From Chryseobacterium lathyri (GTDB taxonomy: Bacteria > Bacteroidota > Bacteroidia > Flavobacteriales > Weeksellaceae): a stretch of DNA of 64,000 nucleotides. The translations under genes were made by a program, and so were the position numbers. Under the pieces are notes generated by a model. It saw nothing but the letters and a program-made list of their open reading frames with translations, ran no database searches and was not told the DNA's origin. This document shows positions 15,599-24,320 of the stretch, one piece after another. The stretch covers positions 62,001 to 126,000 of the forward strand of contig NZ_QNFY01000008.1 in NCBI RefSeq assembly GCF_003290185.1, written 5' to 3'. Position 1 is the stretch's first letter. Each line of letters begins with the position of its first letter.

Positions 15599-16978
15599 AT
15601 GAAGAAATTACTTTCATTTATTGGATTAGCCTTAATAAGCAGTTCTTTATATTCACAGGGTTCTCCTGATTACGGAGGCGGATTAAAATTAAACCTCAAT
15701 CCGGAAGGAGATAAGTACATCCGATTTATTTTATGGGACCAGTTCTGGCTCAGAAATACTCAAATGAACCCCGGAAGTATGGTAGCAGGAGAAGCCACCG
15801 ACAACTCTTGGAGCCTAGGAAACAGAAGATTACGTGCATTAGTATACGCGCAAATCTCCAAAAGATATATGATCCTGGCCCATTTCGGGATCAATAACCA
15901 AACCTTCATCAACGGAGGAGCTACAGGCACCACTGGAACAGGAGGTTATGGAAATGGAAAGAAACCACAGCTGTTTTTTCATGATGCATGGAATGAATAT
16001 GCAGTTATTTTACCTGGAGAAGCCGGAAAATTCAGTTTATCTTTAGGAGCTGGGCTTCATTACTATATGGGACTTTCCCGCATGACCATGGCTTCAACTC
16101 TGAATTTTCTTACTGTAGACTCTCCTATTTTCTCATGGCCGTTGATTGATAACTCTGATCAATTTGCAAGACAGCTCGGAATGTTCGCTAAAGGAAAATA
16201 TGGTAAACTGGAATACCGCTTCAGCTTAAACAAACCTTTTGCAACAGATCTGGTTCCTGTGAATGTTACAGATCCTTCAAGAGCTGCAGCCGTTGACAAT
16301 AATGGAAATCCTAGCTTTTCAAAAGCAGGTTATGTTGAATACCAATTTCTGGATGAAGAATCCAATACGCTCCCCTTCAAAGTAGGCTCCTATTTGGGGA
16401 CAAAAAAAGTATTCAATATAGGCGCAGGTTTTTATCATCAGGCTGACGGGACCAGAACTTCTATCAATTCCAATATTGAAAAACATGATATCACGCTTGT
16501 AGCAGTGGATGCATTTGCAGACATTCCTTTGGGAAATGCGAAACACAAAATGGCTGTTTCTGCCTATGCCGGATATTATAACTACAATTTCGGTCCCAAC
16601 TACATCAGAAATCTGGGAACCATGAATATTGCCGCCAATGATCCTAATTTTGCAGGAAACAGAGCTATTGCAGGGCCTGGAAATTTACAACCTATGATCG
16701 GAACGGGAAATGTAGTGTATGCTCAGGCAGGCTTACTTCTACCCAACCAAACAGAAAAACCAAAGATCAGAATACAGCCTTTCGCAGCGTATACACACAA
16801 AAACTTTGAAGCATTCGATAAATCATCTTCGCAGTTTGATGTGGGTGCCAACTGGTTCATAGACGGACATCACGCAAAAATCACTACGCAATATTCCACA
16901 AGACCGGTTTACACCAGTCCTACGGAAAGCCCTTCCTCAAAAGGCGAATTCATTGTACAGTTTCAAATTTATCTTTAA
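15599..16978 (+). CDS. Outer-membrane porin-like beta-barrel
   Basis: 459 residues with an N-terminal signal peptide (MKKLLSFIGLALISSSLYSQ) and alternating aromatic/polar strands to the C-terminus, ending EFIVQFQIYL, as expected of an outer-membrane barrel. I recognise no specific enzyme or plug motif. It is the first gene of a plus-strand run with an MFS transporter 50 bases downstream and acyl-CoA synthetases at the far end. Diffusion of small carboxylates through the outer membrane is therefore the likely role (inference). No SusD-type partner and no TonB box are seen. Confidence 0.8.
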   Translation: MKKLLSFIGLALISSSLYSQGSPDYGGGLKLNLNPEGDKYIRFILWDQFWLRNTQMNPGSMVAGEATDNSWSLGNRRLRALVYAQISKRYMILAHFGINNQTFINGGATGTTGTGGYGNGKKPQLFFHDAWNEYAVILPGEAGKFSLSLGAGLHYYMGLSRMTMASTLNFLTVDSPIFSWPLIDNSDQFARQLGMFAKGKYGKLEYRFSLNKPFATDLVPVNVTDPSRAAAVDNNGNPSFSKAGYVEYQFLDEESNTLPFKVGSYLGTKKVFNIGAGFYHQADGTRTSINSNIEKHDITLVAVDAFADIPLGNAKHKMAVSAYAGYYNYNFGPNYIRNLGTMNIAANDPNFAGNRAIAGPGNLQPMIGTGNVVYAQAGLLLPNQTEKPKIRIQPFAAYTHKNFEAFDKSSSQFDVGANWFIDGHHAKITTQYSTRPVYTSPTESPSSKGEFIVQFQIYL

Positions 16979-17028
16979 ACACAGGATGAACTCAATATCT
17001 TAATCCATTAACATCAAAATCAATCAAC

Positions 17029-18609
17029 ATGAGCGAAAATCACCACGAAAACTACGAGAATATGACCGACCGGCAGAAGAACCGCACCATCTGGAGTGTG
17101 ATCACCGCCTCATCACTCGGCACTCTGATAGAATGGTATGACTTTTATATTTTTGGAAGTTTAGCTATTGTTTTAGCGACCAAATTCTTCCCAGCCGACA
17201 ATCCTACCGCAGCATTTTTATCTACGCTGGCGACTTTTGCAGCCGGATTTGTAGTACGTCCTTTCGGAGCTTTGTTCTTCGGGAGATTAGGCGACATTAT
17301 CGGAAGAAAATATACATTCCTTGTCACCTTGCTGATCATGGGATTCTCCACTTTCCTGATCGGGTGTATTCCCGGATACGAAACAATTGGATTCCTGGCA
17401 CCGGTTTTAGTTTTAATTTTAAGACTTTTACAGGGTTTGGCATTGGGAGGAGAATACGGAGGTGCTGCGACCTATGTTGCAGAATATGCACAGCCACACA
17501 GAAGAGGCTACTGGACTTCGTGGATTCAGACTACAGCCACTGCAGGACTTTTTATTTCATTAATTGTCATCTTAATTACTAAAAACTCGCTATCTGCAGC
17601 AGAATTTGATTCCTGGGGATGGAGAGTTCCGTTCTGGATTTCAATTTTAATGGTGGGAGTATCTTATTTCATCAGAAAAAACATGAAAGAATCTCCGCTT
17701 TTCGCAAAGGCTAAAAGTGAAGGAAAAACATCTAAAAACCCGTTGAAAGAAAGTTTCGGGAATAAATTCAATTTCAAATTTGTTTTACTGGCACTGTTCG
17801 GTGCTGCGATGGGACAGGGTGTTATCTGGTATACCGGACAGTTCTATGCGATGAGTTTCCTACAAAAAGTGATGAATATAGACTCGATGCAGGTCGATTA
17901 TATGATGGCTACAGCATTGTTAATGGGAACACCGTTCTTCGTGTTCTTCGGCTGGCTTTCGGATAAAATCGGACGAAAAGCGATTATGATGGCAGGTATG
18001 CTGGTGGCGATTTTAGCCTACAGGCCTATTTACGACAGCATGTATAAAAGCGTAAATATCGAAGCTAAAACCGTTGCCAGCAATGGAATCAAAGAGACAA
18101 GAAGTGCTGCAATCCATAAAGATATTGCATCGGACAGTCTAATTACATTTCACAAAGAAACTACGTTTACAGACGGAACTTTCATTAAAAAAGACAGCAT
18201 TGTACACTGGTCTGCAGCCGGTCCTGTCATGAAAGACGGAAAAGCGGAAGAGCCGAAGATTACCAAATCGATTACACTAAGCAATGATACAAGATGGTAT
18301 CTGGTATTCCTGGTTTTCATTCAGGTGATTTTTGTGACGATGGTTTACGGTCCGATCGCAGCATTCCTTGTTGAAATGTTCCCGGTAAGAATCCGCTATA
18401 CCTCGATGTCTCTACCGTATCACATTGGTAATGGAGTATTCGGAGGGCTTCTTCCGGCTGTGGCAACCTACCTGGTCACCCAGGGAAAGGATGCAGGGCA
18501 TGCAACATGGTACCTGGAAGGACTTTGGTACCCGATTGGAGTTGCTGCAGTCTGTTTAGTCATCGGATTGATTTATCTTAAAAATAAGAACAACAATATC
18601 CACGATTAA
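17029..18609 (+). CDS. MFS transporter, metabolite:H+ symporter (MHS) type
   Basis: 526 residues, 12 predicted membrane segments. MHS-family signatures are SSLGTLIEWYDFYIFGS near residue 29, a motif-A loop GRLGDIIGRKYTF near 86, and GGEYGGAATYVAEYAQPHRRG near 140-160. MHS proteins import carboxylates or betaines with protons. An unusual polar segment of about 80 residues (about 338-420, rich in Lys, Thr, Asp and Ser) interrupts the C-terminal half between membrane segments and would lie outside the membrane. With PrpE and Acs downstream, acetate, propionate or a related acid is the likely substrate (inference). Confidence 0.88.
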   Translation: MSENHHENYENMTDRQKNRTIWSVITASSLGTLIEWYDFYIFGSLAIVLATKFFPADNPTAAFLSTLATFAAGFVVRPFGALFFGRLGDIIGRKYTFLVTLLIMGFSTFLIGCIPGYETIGFLAPVLVLILRLLQGLALGGEYGGAATYVAEYAQPHRRGYWTSWIQTTATAGLFISLIVILITKNSLSAAEFDSWGWRVPFWISILMVGVSYFIRKNMKESPLFAKAKSEGKTSKNPLKESFGNKFNFKFVLLALFGAAMGQGVIWYTGQFYAMSFLQKVMNIDSMQVDYMMATALLMGTPFFVFFGWLSDKIGRKAIMMAGMLVAILAYRPIYDSMYKSVNIEAKTVASNGIKETRSAAIHKDIASDSLITFHKETTFTDGTFIKKDSIVHWSAAGPVMKDGKAEEPKITKSITLSNDTRWYLVFLVFIQVIFVTMVYGPIAAFLVEMFPVRIRYTSMSLPYHIGNGVFGGLLPAVATYLVTQGKDAGHATWYLEGLWYPIGVAAVCLVIGLIYLKNKNNNIHD

Positions 18610-18653
18610 TAGAGATAATCATTCAGAAATTTATTAATTTTAAATCTACTAAA

Positions 18654-18881
18654 ATGAACGGATTAAAAAAAATATTAGGCATTGTATGGATTCTGGTTGC
18701 ACTGGTTGTTGCGTACTTCGGAATTACCGTGATGGGAATCCCTAAAATAACTTCAGGAAAACAGGAAGATCTTGTTTTCGGTATCATTATACTTTTTATA
18801 CTGGTGCCGATTGTTTCCGGTGGAATGGCTATTTTCGGGTACTATTCGCTGATAGGAGAATATTCAGACGATAAAATTTAA
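18654..18881 (+). CDS. Small two-helix membrane protein (DUF6814-like)
   Basis: 75 residues with two hydrophobic segments (about 6-30 and 42-66) separated by a short polar loop containing ITSGKQEDLV. It resembles small proteins commonly encoded next to this type of MFS transporter in Flavobacteriia (DUF6814-like; from memory). Position 44 bases after the MFS gene suggests an accessory subunit or stabiliser; no function is established. The coding assignment is supported by tight operon spacing and typical codon use. Confidence 0.75.
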   Translation: MNGLKKILGIVWILVALVVAYFGITVMGIPKITSGKQEDLVFGIIILFILVPIVSGGMAIFGYYSLIGEYSDDKI

Positions 18882-18897
18882 TTTATAAACGATTAAT

Positions 18898-18931
18898 GAT
18901 AATTGATGAGTACCCGCACTCATCAATTATC
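18898..18931. repeat. Perfect 13-bp inverted repeat within the operon
   Basis: GATAATTGATGAG (18898-18910), loop of 8, then CTCATCAATTATC (18919-18931). It lies between the small membrane protein genes, 19 bases before the start at 18950. There is no adequate U run for a strong terminator; as an RNA hairpin it may separate the expression of the transport genes from that of the kinase genes. Confidence 0.8.
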
Positions 18932-18949
18932 TTTTATCAATCATCATGT

Positions 18950-19144
18950 ATGAAGAAAAGACACGAACAAAAACTGATTATCCTGAGCATCGGGCTGATG
19001 ATGGCTTTCAGCATTCCTATTTCACTGCTTTTCAACAGTGAAAAAGATGTTTTTGGCTACCCGATGATTCTGATCTATCTGTTCGCGGTCTGGATGATCT
19101 CCATCATTATCTCTTTTGTAATCGTAAAAAAATATGATGAGTAG
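18950..19144 (+). CDS. Small membrane protein, DUF3311-like symporter subunit
   Basis: 64 residues with two membrane segments and the motif DVFGYPMILIYLFAVWMI, matching the GFPFFYWYQLLWV-like pattern of DUF3311 proteins, which are usually encoded beside SLC5-type sodium:solute symporters. Start at 18950 (MKKRHEQKL); an upstream in-frame ATG at 18896 would run through the inverted repeat and is unlikely. Its stop overlaps the start of the next gene, whose N-terminal half is itself an SLC5 module, so it is probably a subunit of that sensor (inference). Confidence 0.72.
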   Translation: MKKRHEQKLIILSIGLMMAFSIPISLLFNSEKDVFGYPMILIYLFAVWMISIIISFVIVKKYDE

Positions 19145-21833
19145 CCTCGCGTTATTTGCTGTTGTTTTACTCTATCTCGCCCTTTTGTTCTTGGTTGCCC
19201 ACCTGGCAGAGAAGAAGAGAAGCAAACGGTGGGTGAACAACCCTTACATTTACGCATTGTCTCTGGCAGTCTACTGCACAGCGTGGACGTATTACGGAAG
19301 TATCGGCGTTGCAGCTACAAGCGGACTGAATTATTTACCCATCTACATTGGTCCTATTATGATTATCCCTGCATGGATCTACATCAATACAAGGATTGTA
19401 AGAATTTCCAGAGTCAACAAAATCAGCAGCCTTGCCGATTTTATTTCTTTACGATATGGAAACAGCAGAAGCTTCAGTGCAATCATCACAATTGTATGCC
19501 TGTTAGCCATTGTTCCTTATATTGGGCTTCAGATCAAAGCTATTTCCGAAACTTTTCACCTGGTTACTGAGACTTCAATATCCAATAATATACTAACCGA
19601 CAATGCAACGTTTGTAGTTGTTTTAATTGCCCTGTTCTCTTCCTATTACGGAACCAGATATGTAGACGCATCAGAAAAACGTTTGGGTATTATTTCCGCC
19701 ATTGCCCTGGAAAGCTTTTTAAAGCTTTTCTTTATCATCATTTTGGGCATATTTGTCATTTATTTTGTATTTGACGGTTTTTCAGACATCTATGACAAGG
19801 CAAGCAAGTTTGAAGATTTTAAAGAAAAAAACACATTTAAGGGAATTGAAGATGCTATGAACTGGATGGTTCTGTGTATGATTTCTGCTACGGCCATCTG
19901 CATTCTTCCAAGACAATTTCATACTGCAATTATTGAGAACAGACAGGAGAAGCATATCAAGACTGCAATCTGGTTCTTTCCTCTTTACTTATTGATCTTC
20001 ACGATCTTCATTTTCCCGATCGCCTGGGGCGGAAGATTAATTTTTGACGGAGAGAAGGTAAATCCGGAGTTCTATTCTATTCTGATTCCACAGCATTTTG
20101 ACAATACGTTAATCACAGTTTTTGTATTTCTAGGCGGACTGAGCTCATGTATTTCCATGATCATCATTTCAGCTATTACCTTATCCATCATGCTTTCCAA
20201 TAACCTCATCATCCCTTACGGTTTGTTGGGGAAATTCAAATCTGACAATGAGGTTCAGAATACAAGAAACATTACAAACATTAGAAAATTCAGCATCTTT
20301 GCCCTGATCATCATGGCCTTTGTTTTCTATAAATATTTTATCCTGAAAACATCTTTGGATTCTGTAGGACTTATCTCATTTGTTGTAATCGCACAGCTGG
20401 CTCCTTCATTTTTCGGTGCGATATTCTGGAGAAGAGGAAGTTATAAAGGTGCCGTAGCGGGACTTCTTGCAGGATTAGCAATCTGCTACTTCGGACTGAT
20501 CATTCCGCAGTATTATTTCTCGTACAACCAGGAATTCAAAGGGATTATCCGTGAAATGTATGATGTTTTTACATTTTTTAATATTCCTTTTCTAAGCAGG
20601 ATCTCACAGATTTTTTTCTGGTCCATTTTTGTTAACACAGCTTTGTTTACCATCATTTCCGTAAGTGTTAAAGGCAACTACCGGGAAAGAAATTTTGCAG
20701 AATTATATGTGGATATTGACAAGCATATTTTAAATCATGAAAATGCTTTTGTCTGGCGCGGAACTGCTTATGTTTCAGATATCAGGAATATTCTGGAAAG
20801 ATTTCTGGGCAAAAATAAAACGGAACAGGCTTTAAGGATCTTTAATTTGAAATACAATATCGATTCCAACACTGAAACGGCAGATTCAAGATTTATCAAA
20901 TTCTCTGAGAACCTTCTGGCAGGAAGAATCGGGACCGCATCCGCAAAAATTCTGATCGAAGGTGTAACGAAAGAAGATAAAATATCTTTAAGAGAAGTTT
21001 TAAATATTTTAGAGGAATCTAAAGAAAATATTATCCTTAACAAAAAACTCACCGAACAGTCGGAAGAATTACAGAAGCTTTCCAATGACCTGAGAAAGGC
21101 CAACGAAAACCTAATTGTTAAAGACCGTCAGAAAGACGATTTCCTGGATTCTGTAGCCCATGAATTACGAACCCCGATCACTGCCATTCGTTCGGCAGGC
21201 GAAATTTTAGCGGACGATGATGATATTCCAACAGACATTAAGCAGGAATTTTTAAACAATATCATCACGGAATCCGACAGGCTGAGTGAAATCATCAACG
21301 ATATTCTTTACCTTGATAAACTGGAACATGGCGAAATTGCTTTGAATATTAAAGAAAACAATATTCTTGAAACCTACAAAAAAGCTTTAAACCCTCTACT
21401 CCATCTGATACAGCAAAAAAACATTCATTTAAGTGAAGTGAATCTTCTGAATCAAACCGTATTTGAATATGATGAAGCGAGAATGATCCAGCTTTTCCAG
21501 AATATCCTCGGAAACGCTTTAAAATTTACCGATGACCAGGGAACAATACAGACCAAACTGGCTGAAAAAGAAGATCACCTGATCATTACCATTTTCAATA
21601 CCGGACAGCATATTCCCGAAGGGGATCTGGAAATGATTTTCGATAAATTTTATCAGTCAAAAAACCAGAATATCTTAAAACCAACAGGAAGCGGACTCGG
21701 ACTGGCTATTTCAAAGAAAATTGTACAGGCACACAGCGGAACCATAAAAGCAGAAAACAGCGGTCTGGGCGTAACTTTTACGATAAGCATTCCTTACAGC
21801 ATAACAAAAAATGAAGTTGAACAAAACCAATAA
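19134..21833 (+). CDS. SLC5-STAC sensor histidine kinase (CrbS/CbrA-like)
   Basis: 899 residues in three parts. Residues 1 to about 520 form a sodium:solute symporter (SLC5) module with about 13 membrane segments. About 545-650 matches a STAC linker (ERFLGKNKTEQAL, then LLAGRIGTASAKILIEGV). About 655-895 is a histidine kinase core: phospho-acceptor His676 in SVAHELRTP, N-box QNILGNALKF, and G-box GSGLGLAISKKI. This order is that of CbrA and CrbS, the latter controlling acetyl-CoA synthetase in the acetate switch of Vibrio. No PAS domain is evident. Start at 19134 or 19137, overlapping the previous gene by 8-11 bases. The partner receiver follows after 6 bases and acyl-CoA synthetases come next, so carboxylate sensing is likely. 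Confidence 0.9.
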   Translation: MMSSLALFAVVLLYLALLFLVAHLAEKKRSKRWVNNPYIYALSLAVYCTAWTYYGSIGVAATSGLNYLPIYIGPIMIIPAWIYINTRIVRISRVNKISSLADFISLRYGNSRSFSAIITIVCLLAIVPYIGLQIKAISETFHLVTETSISNNILTDNATFVVVLIALFSSYYGTRYVDASEKRLGIISAIALESFLKLFFIIILGIFVIYFVFDGFSDIYDKASKFEDFKEKNTFKGIEDAMNWMVLCMISATAICILPRQFHTAIIENRQEKHIKTAIWFFPLYLLIFTIFIFPIAWGGRLIFDGEKVNPEFYSILIPQHFDNTLITVFVFLGGLSSCISMIIISAITLSIMLSNNLIIPYGLLGKFKSDNEVQNTRNITNIRKFSIFALIIMAFVFYKYFILKTSLDSVGLISFVVIAQLAPSFFGAIFWRRGSYKGAVAGLLAGLAICYFGLIIPQYYFSYNQEFKGIIREMYDVFTFFNIPFLSRISQIFFWSIFVNTALFTIISVSVKGNYRERNFAELYVDIDKHILNHENAFVWRGTAYVSDIRNILERFLGKNKTEQALRIFNLKYNIDSNTETADSRFIKFSENLLAGRIGTASAKILIEGVTKEDKISLREVLNILEESKENIILNKKLTEQSEELQKLSNDLRKANENLIVKDRQKDDFLDSVAHELRTPITAIRSAGEILADDDDIPTDIKQEFLNNIITESDRLSEIINDILYLDKLEHGEIALNIKENNILETYKKALNPLLHLIQQKNIHLSEVNLLNQTVFEYDEARMIQLFQNILGNALKFTDDQGTIQTKLAEKEDHLIITIFNTGQHIPEGDLEMIFDKFYQSKNQNILKPTGSGLGLAISKKIVQAHSGTIKAENSGLGVTFTISIPYSITKNEVEQNQ

Positions 21834-21839
21834 CCATCT

Positions 21840-22202
21840 ATGAGAAAGATCATTATTGCCGATGACGAACATAAAATATTAATGTCACTTGAATACAGCT
21901 TTAAGAAAAACGGCTACGACGTTTACATCGCAAGAGACGGAACAGAAGTTCTGGAGTTCCTGAAAACAATGGTTCCGGACGTTATTCTTCTGGATATCAT
22001 GATGCCCAATCTGGACGGATACAGCACTCTGGAAGCCATCAAAGAAGATGAAAGAATGAAAGACACAAAAGTCATTTTTCTTAGCGCAAAAAATAATCCT
22101 AAAGATATTGAAAAAGGACTGAAAATGGGCGCTGATGCTTATGTCACGAAGCCCTATTCCATTAAAAAACTGCAGCAGCAGATTGAGGAGATGTTTGAAT
22201 AG
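21840..22202 (+). CDS. Receiver-only response regulator
   Basis: 120 residues forming one CheY-like receiver domain and nothing else. Acidic pair DD at 8-9, phospho-acceptor Asp52 in ILLDIMMPNLDGY, switch residue Ser81 in FLSAKN, and Lys103 in VTKPYS. Six bases after the kinase gene, hence its partner. CrbR and CbrB-type partners carry DNA-binding output domains; this one does not, so the output must act through another protein. The zinc-ribbon/HTH protein at 14.9 kb is one candidate (speculative). A heptad array begins right after the stop codon. Confidence 0.93.
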   Translation: MRKIIIADDEHKILMSLEYSFKKNGYDVYIARDGTEVLEFLKTMVPDVILLDIMMPNLDGYSTLEAIKEDERMKDTKVIFLSAKNNPKDIEKGLKMGADAYVTKPYSIKKLQQQIEEMFE

Positions 22203-22223
22203 ACAGATTCAAGAATCAAGATA
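22203..22223 (+). repeat. Heptad repeat array D (short)
   Basis: Three 7-base units, ACAGATT, CAAGAAT and CAAGATA, directly after the TAG (22200-22202) of the response regulator gene. Same core as arrays A-C. Confidence 0.65.
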
Positions 22224-22230
22224 ATACATC

Positions 22231-22346
22231 GTCATTGTGAATAAAGCTACGCAATTTCTTAATAATCTTAATTCTTAAAGTTTTTAAGAGCTTAAGTCTC
22301 AGCTTTACTTTAGAGATTGCTTCGTCGCTTCGCTCTTCACAATGAC
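22231..22346. repeat. Inverted repeat GTCATTGTGAA...TTCACAATGAC
   Basis: The left arm starts GTCATTGTGAA at 22231-22241 and continues degenerately through GCAATTTCTT to 22260; the right arm spans 22312-22346 and ends TTCACAATGAC. The right arm is GC-rich (CTTCGTCGCTTCGC). It resembles a dispersed Bacteroidota intergenic repeat (from memory). It separates the two-component genes from prpE and shows that the in-frame ATG at 22317 is not the prpE start. Confidence 0.7.
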
Positions 22347-22373
22347 AAAAAAAACATAAAACACAAAATTAAT

Positions 22374-24260
22374 ATGGACGCAGATAACTTGTTTAAGCAA
22401 AGCATAGAAGACAAGGAAAATTTCTGGAAGGAACAGGCTAGAGAAATACAGTGGTTTAAGTTTCCGGAACAGATTCTTTCCAATGGTAAAAATGATTATC
22501 CGCAGTGGTATTGTGACGGAAAGCTCAATATGTGCTATCTGTGCATTGATAAACACATCGAAGACGGTTTTGGAAATCAGACCGCCATTATTTATGATTC
22601 TCCGGTTACAGATCAGAAAATCACCTATACTTTTGATCAGGCCAAAGAAGAAATATCAAAATTCGCAGGAGGTCTCGTTTCATTAGGTTTAAAAAAAGGT
22701 GATACAGCCGTTATTTACATGCCGATGATCCCACAGACTCTGTTTGCAATGTTGGCCTGTGCAAGAATCGGGGTGATTCACAATGTGGTTTTCGGAGGTT
22801 TTGCACCGAACGAATTGGTGGTAAGAATCGATGACTGTAAGCCAAAAGCCCTGATTACCGCTACTGCCGGTGTAGAAATAGCGAGAAGAATTCCCTATTT
22901 GCCACTTGTTGAAAAAGCCATTGAACTGGCGCAGGACAAAGTAGACAACATTATTGTTTACAACAGAAAACTGGTGGATAACCAGCATGAAATGTTCGAC
23001 GGACTGATTGATTATGAAGAATTAGTTCAAAAATCAGAGCCTGCAGACTGCGTTTCCGTGGAATCAACCCATCCCCTATACCTGCTTTATACTTCAGGAA
23101 CCACAGGAAAGCCTAAAGGAATTGCACGCGACACCGGAGGTTATGCAACCGCATTGAAATTCTCTATGAAATATATTTATGGTGTTGAACCCGGAGAAAC
23201 TTACTGGGCAGCTTCTGATTTCGGGTGGGCAGTCGGACATAGCTTTAGCGTGTACGGTCCTCTTATCAACCGGAATACAACCATCATCTTCGAAGGAAAA
23301 CCCATCATGACTCCTGATGCAGGTACGTTCTGGAGAATTATTTCAGAATATAAAGTTTCTGCAATGTTTACTGCCCCTACAGCCATCCGGGCTATTAAAA
23401 AAGAAGATCCGGATGGAGAACTGGTAAAAAAATACGACCTGTCCCATTTCAAAAAGCAGTTTTTAGCTGGCGAACGATGCGATGTGGCCACTTTAGACTG
23501 GTTTGCAGAGCATATAGGAATTCCTGCTATTGACCATTGGTGGCAGACAGAATCCGGATGGCCAATGCTGGGCCTAATGACATTCGACGATAATTATCAG
23601 ATTAAAAGAGCATCTGCCGGAAAGCCGATTCCGGGATACGACATTAAGATATTTGATGAGAATGGATATGAGCTTGATGCCCATCAGGAAGGTTATTTAA
23701 TTATCAAACTTCCGCTTCCTCCCGGCGCGCTTTTAGGCATCTGGAATGACGATGAGCGCTTTCAGAACAGTTATCTTTCGCAGTACAAAGGGTATTATTT
23801 CTCGGGAGACGGTGCTATTCAGGATGAGGACGGCTATATTTTCATTACCGGAAGAGTGGACGACGTCATTAATGTAGCCGGACACAGGCTTTCCACCTCA
23901 GAAATGGAAGAAATTGTCTCTTCCCATCCCGATGTGGCAGAATGTGCTGTTGTAGGAATAGATGATGAACTCAAAGGGCAGGTTCCTTTTGCTACGGTTG
24001 TTTTAAAAAACGGAACAATAATCTCTGAGGAAGAAATAGAAAAAGATATCATCAGAATGATTCGCGAAAAGATTGGTGCTGTGGCTTTTTTAAAGAATGC
24101 AATGGTTGTTAAACGTTTACCCAAAACCCGCTCAGGAAAGATTCTAAGGAAACTGATCAGAACCTTGCTGGATGGAAAAGATTTTCAGGTTCCATCCACG
24201 ATAGATGATGAAAAAATCATTGAAGAAATTCAGGAAAAGATCAATGACTATAGGGCTTAA
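22374..24260 (+). CDS. prpE: Propionyl-CoA synthetase (propionate-CoA ligase)
   Basis: Activates propionate (and probably acetate) with ATP and CoA through an acyl-adenylate. 628 residues from the ATG at 22374 (MDADNLFKQSIED). The P-loop YTSGTTGKPKGIARDTGGYA is the PrpE version of the adenylation motif; DHWWQTESGWP and GRVDDVINVAGHRLST follow. The regulatory acetylation lysine lies in LPKTRSGKILRKL near the C-terminus. An upstream in-frame ATG at 22317 falls inside the dispersed repeat and is rejected. It is separated from the acs gene by 60 bases, so both are probably co-expressed under the adjacent sensor system. Confidence 0.9.
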   Translation: MDADNLFKQSIEDKENFWKEQAREIQWFKFPEQILSNGKNDYPQWYCDGKLNMCYLCIDKHIEDGFGNQTAIIYDSPVTDQKITYTFDQAKEEISKFAGGLVSLGLKKGDTAVIYMPMIPQTLFAMLACARIGVIHNVVFGGFAPNELVVRIDDCKPKALITATAGVEIARRIPYLPLVEKAIELAQDKVDNIIVYNRKLVDNQHEMFDGLIDYEELVQKSEPADCVSVESTHPLYLLYTSGTTGKPKGIARDTGGYATALKFSMKYIYGVEPGETYWAASDFGWAVGHSFSVYGPLINRNTTIIFEGKPIMTPDAGTFWRIISEYKVSAMFTAPTAIRAIKKEDPDGELVKKYDLSHFKKQFLAGERCDVATLDWFAEHIGIPAIDHWWQTESGWPMLGLMTFDDNYQIKRASAGKPIPGYDIKIFDENGYELDAHQEGYLIIKLPLPPGALLGIWNDDERFQNSYLSQYKGYYFSGDGAIQDEDGYIFITGRVDDVINVAGHRLSTSEMEEIVSSHPDVAECAVVGIDDELKGQVPFATVVLKNGTIISEEEIEKDIIRMIREKIGAVAFLKNAMVVKRLPKTRSGKILRKLIRTLLDGKDFQVPSTIDDEKIIEEIQEKINDYRA

Positions 24261-24320
24261 GCCATAAATTAAACATATATTTAATATTAATAAAATTCAA
24301 ATTTCAAAAAACAAAGGGAT

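Noticed and set aside
22317..22373. Upstream in-frame start of prpE
   Set aside because: These 19 codons fall in a dispersed inverted repeat; the ATG at 22374 gives the family N-terminus.
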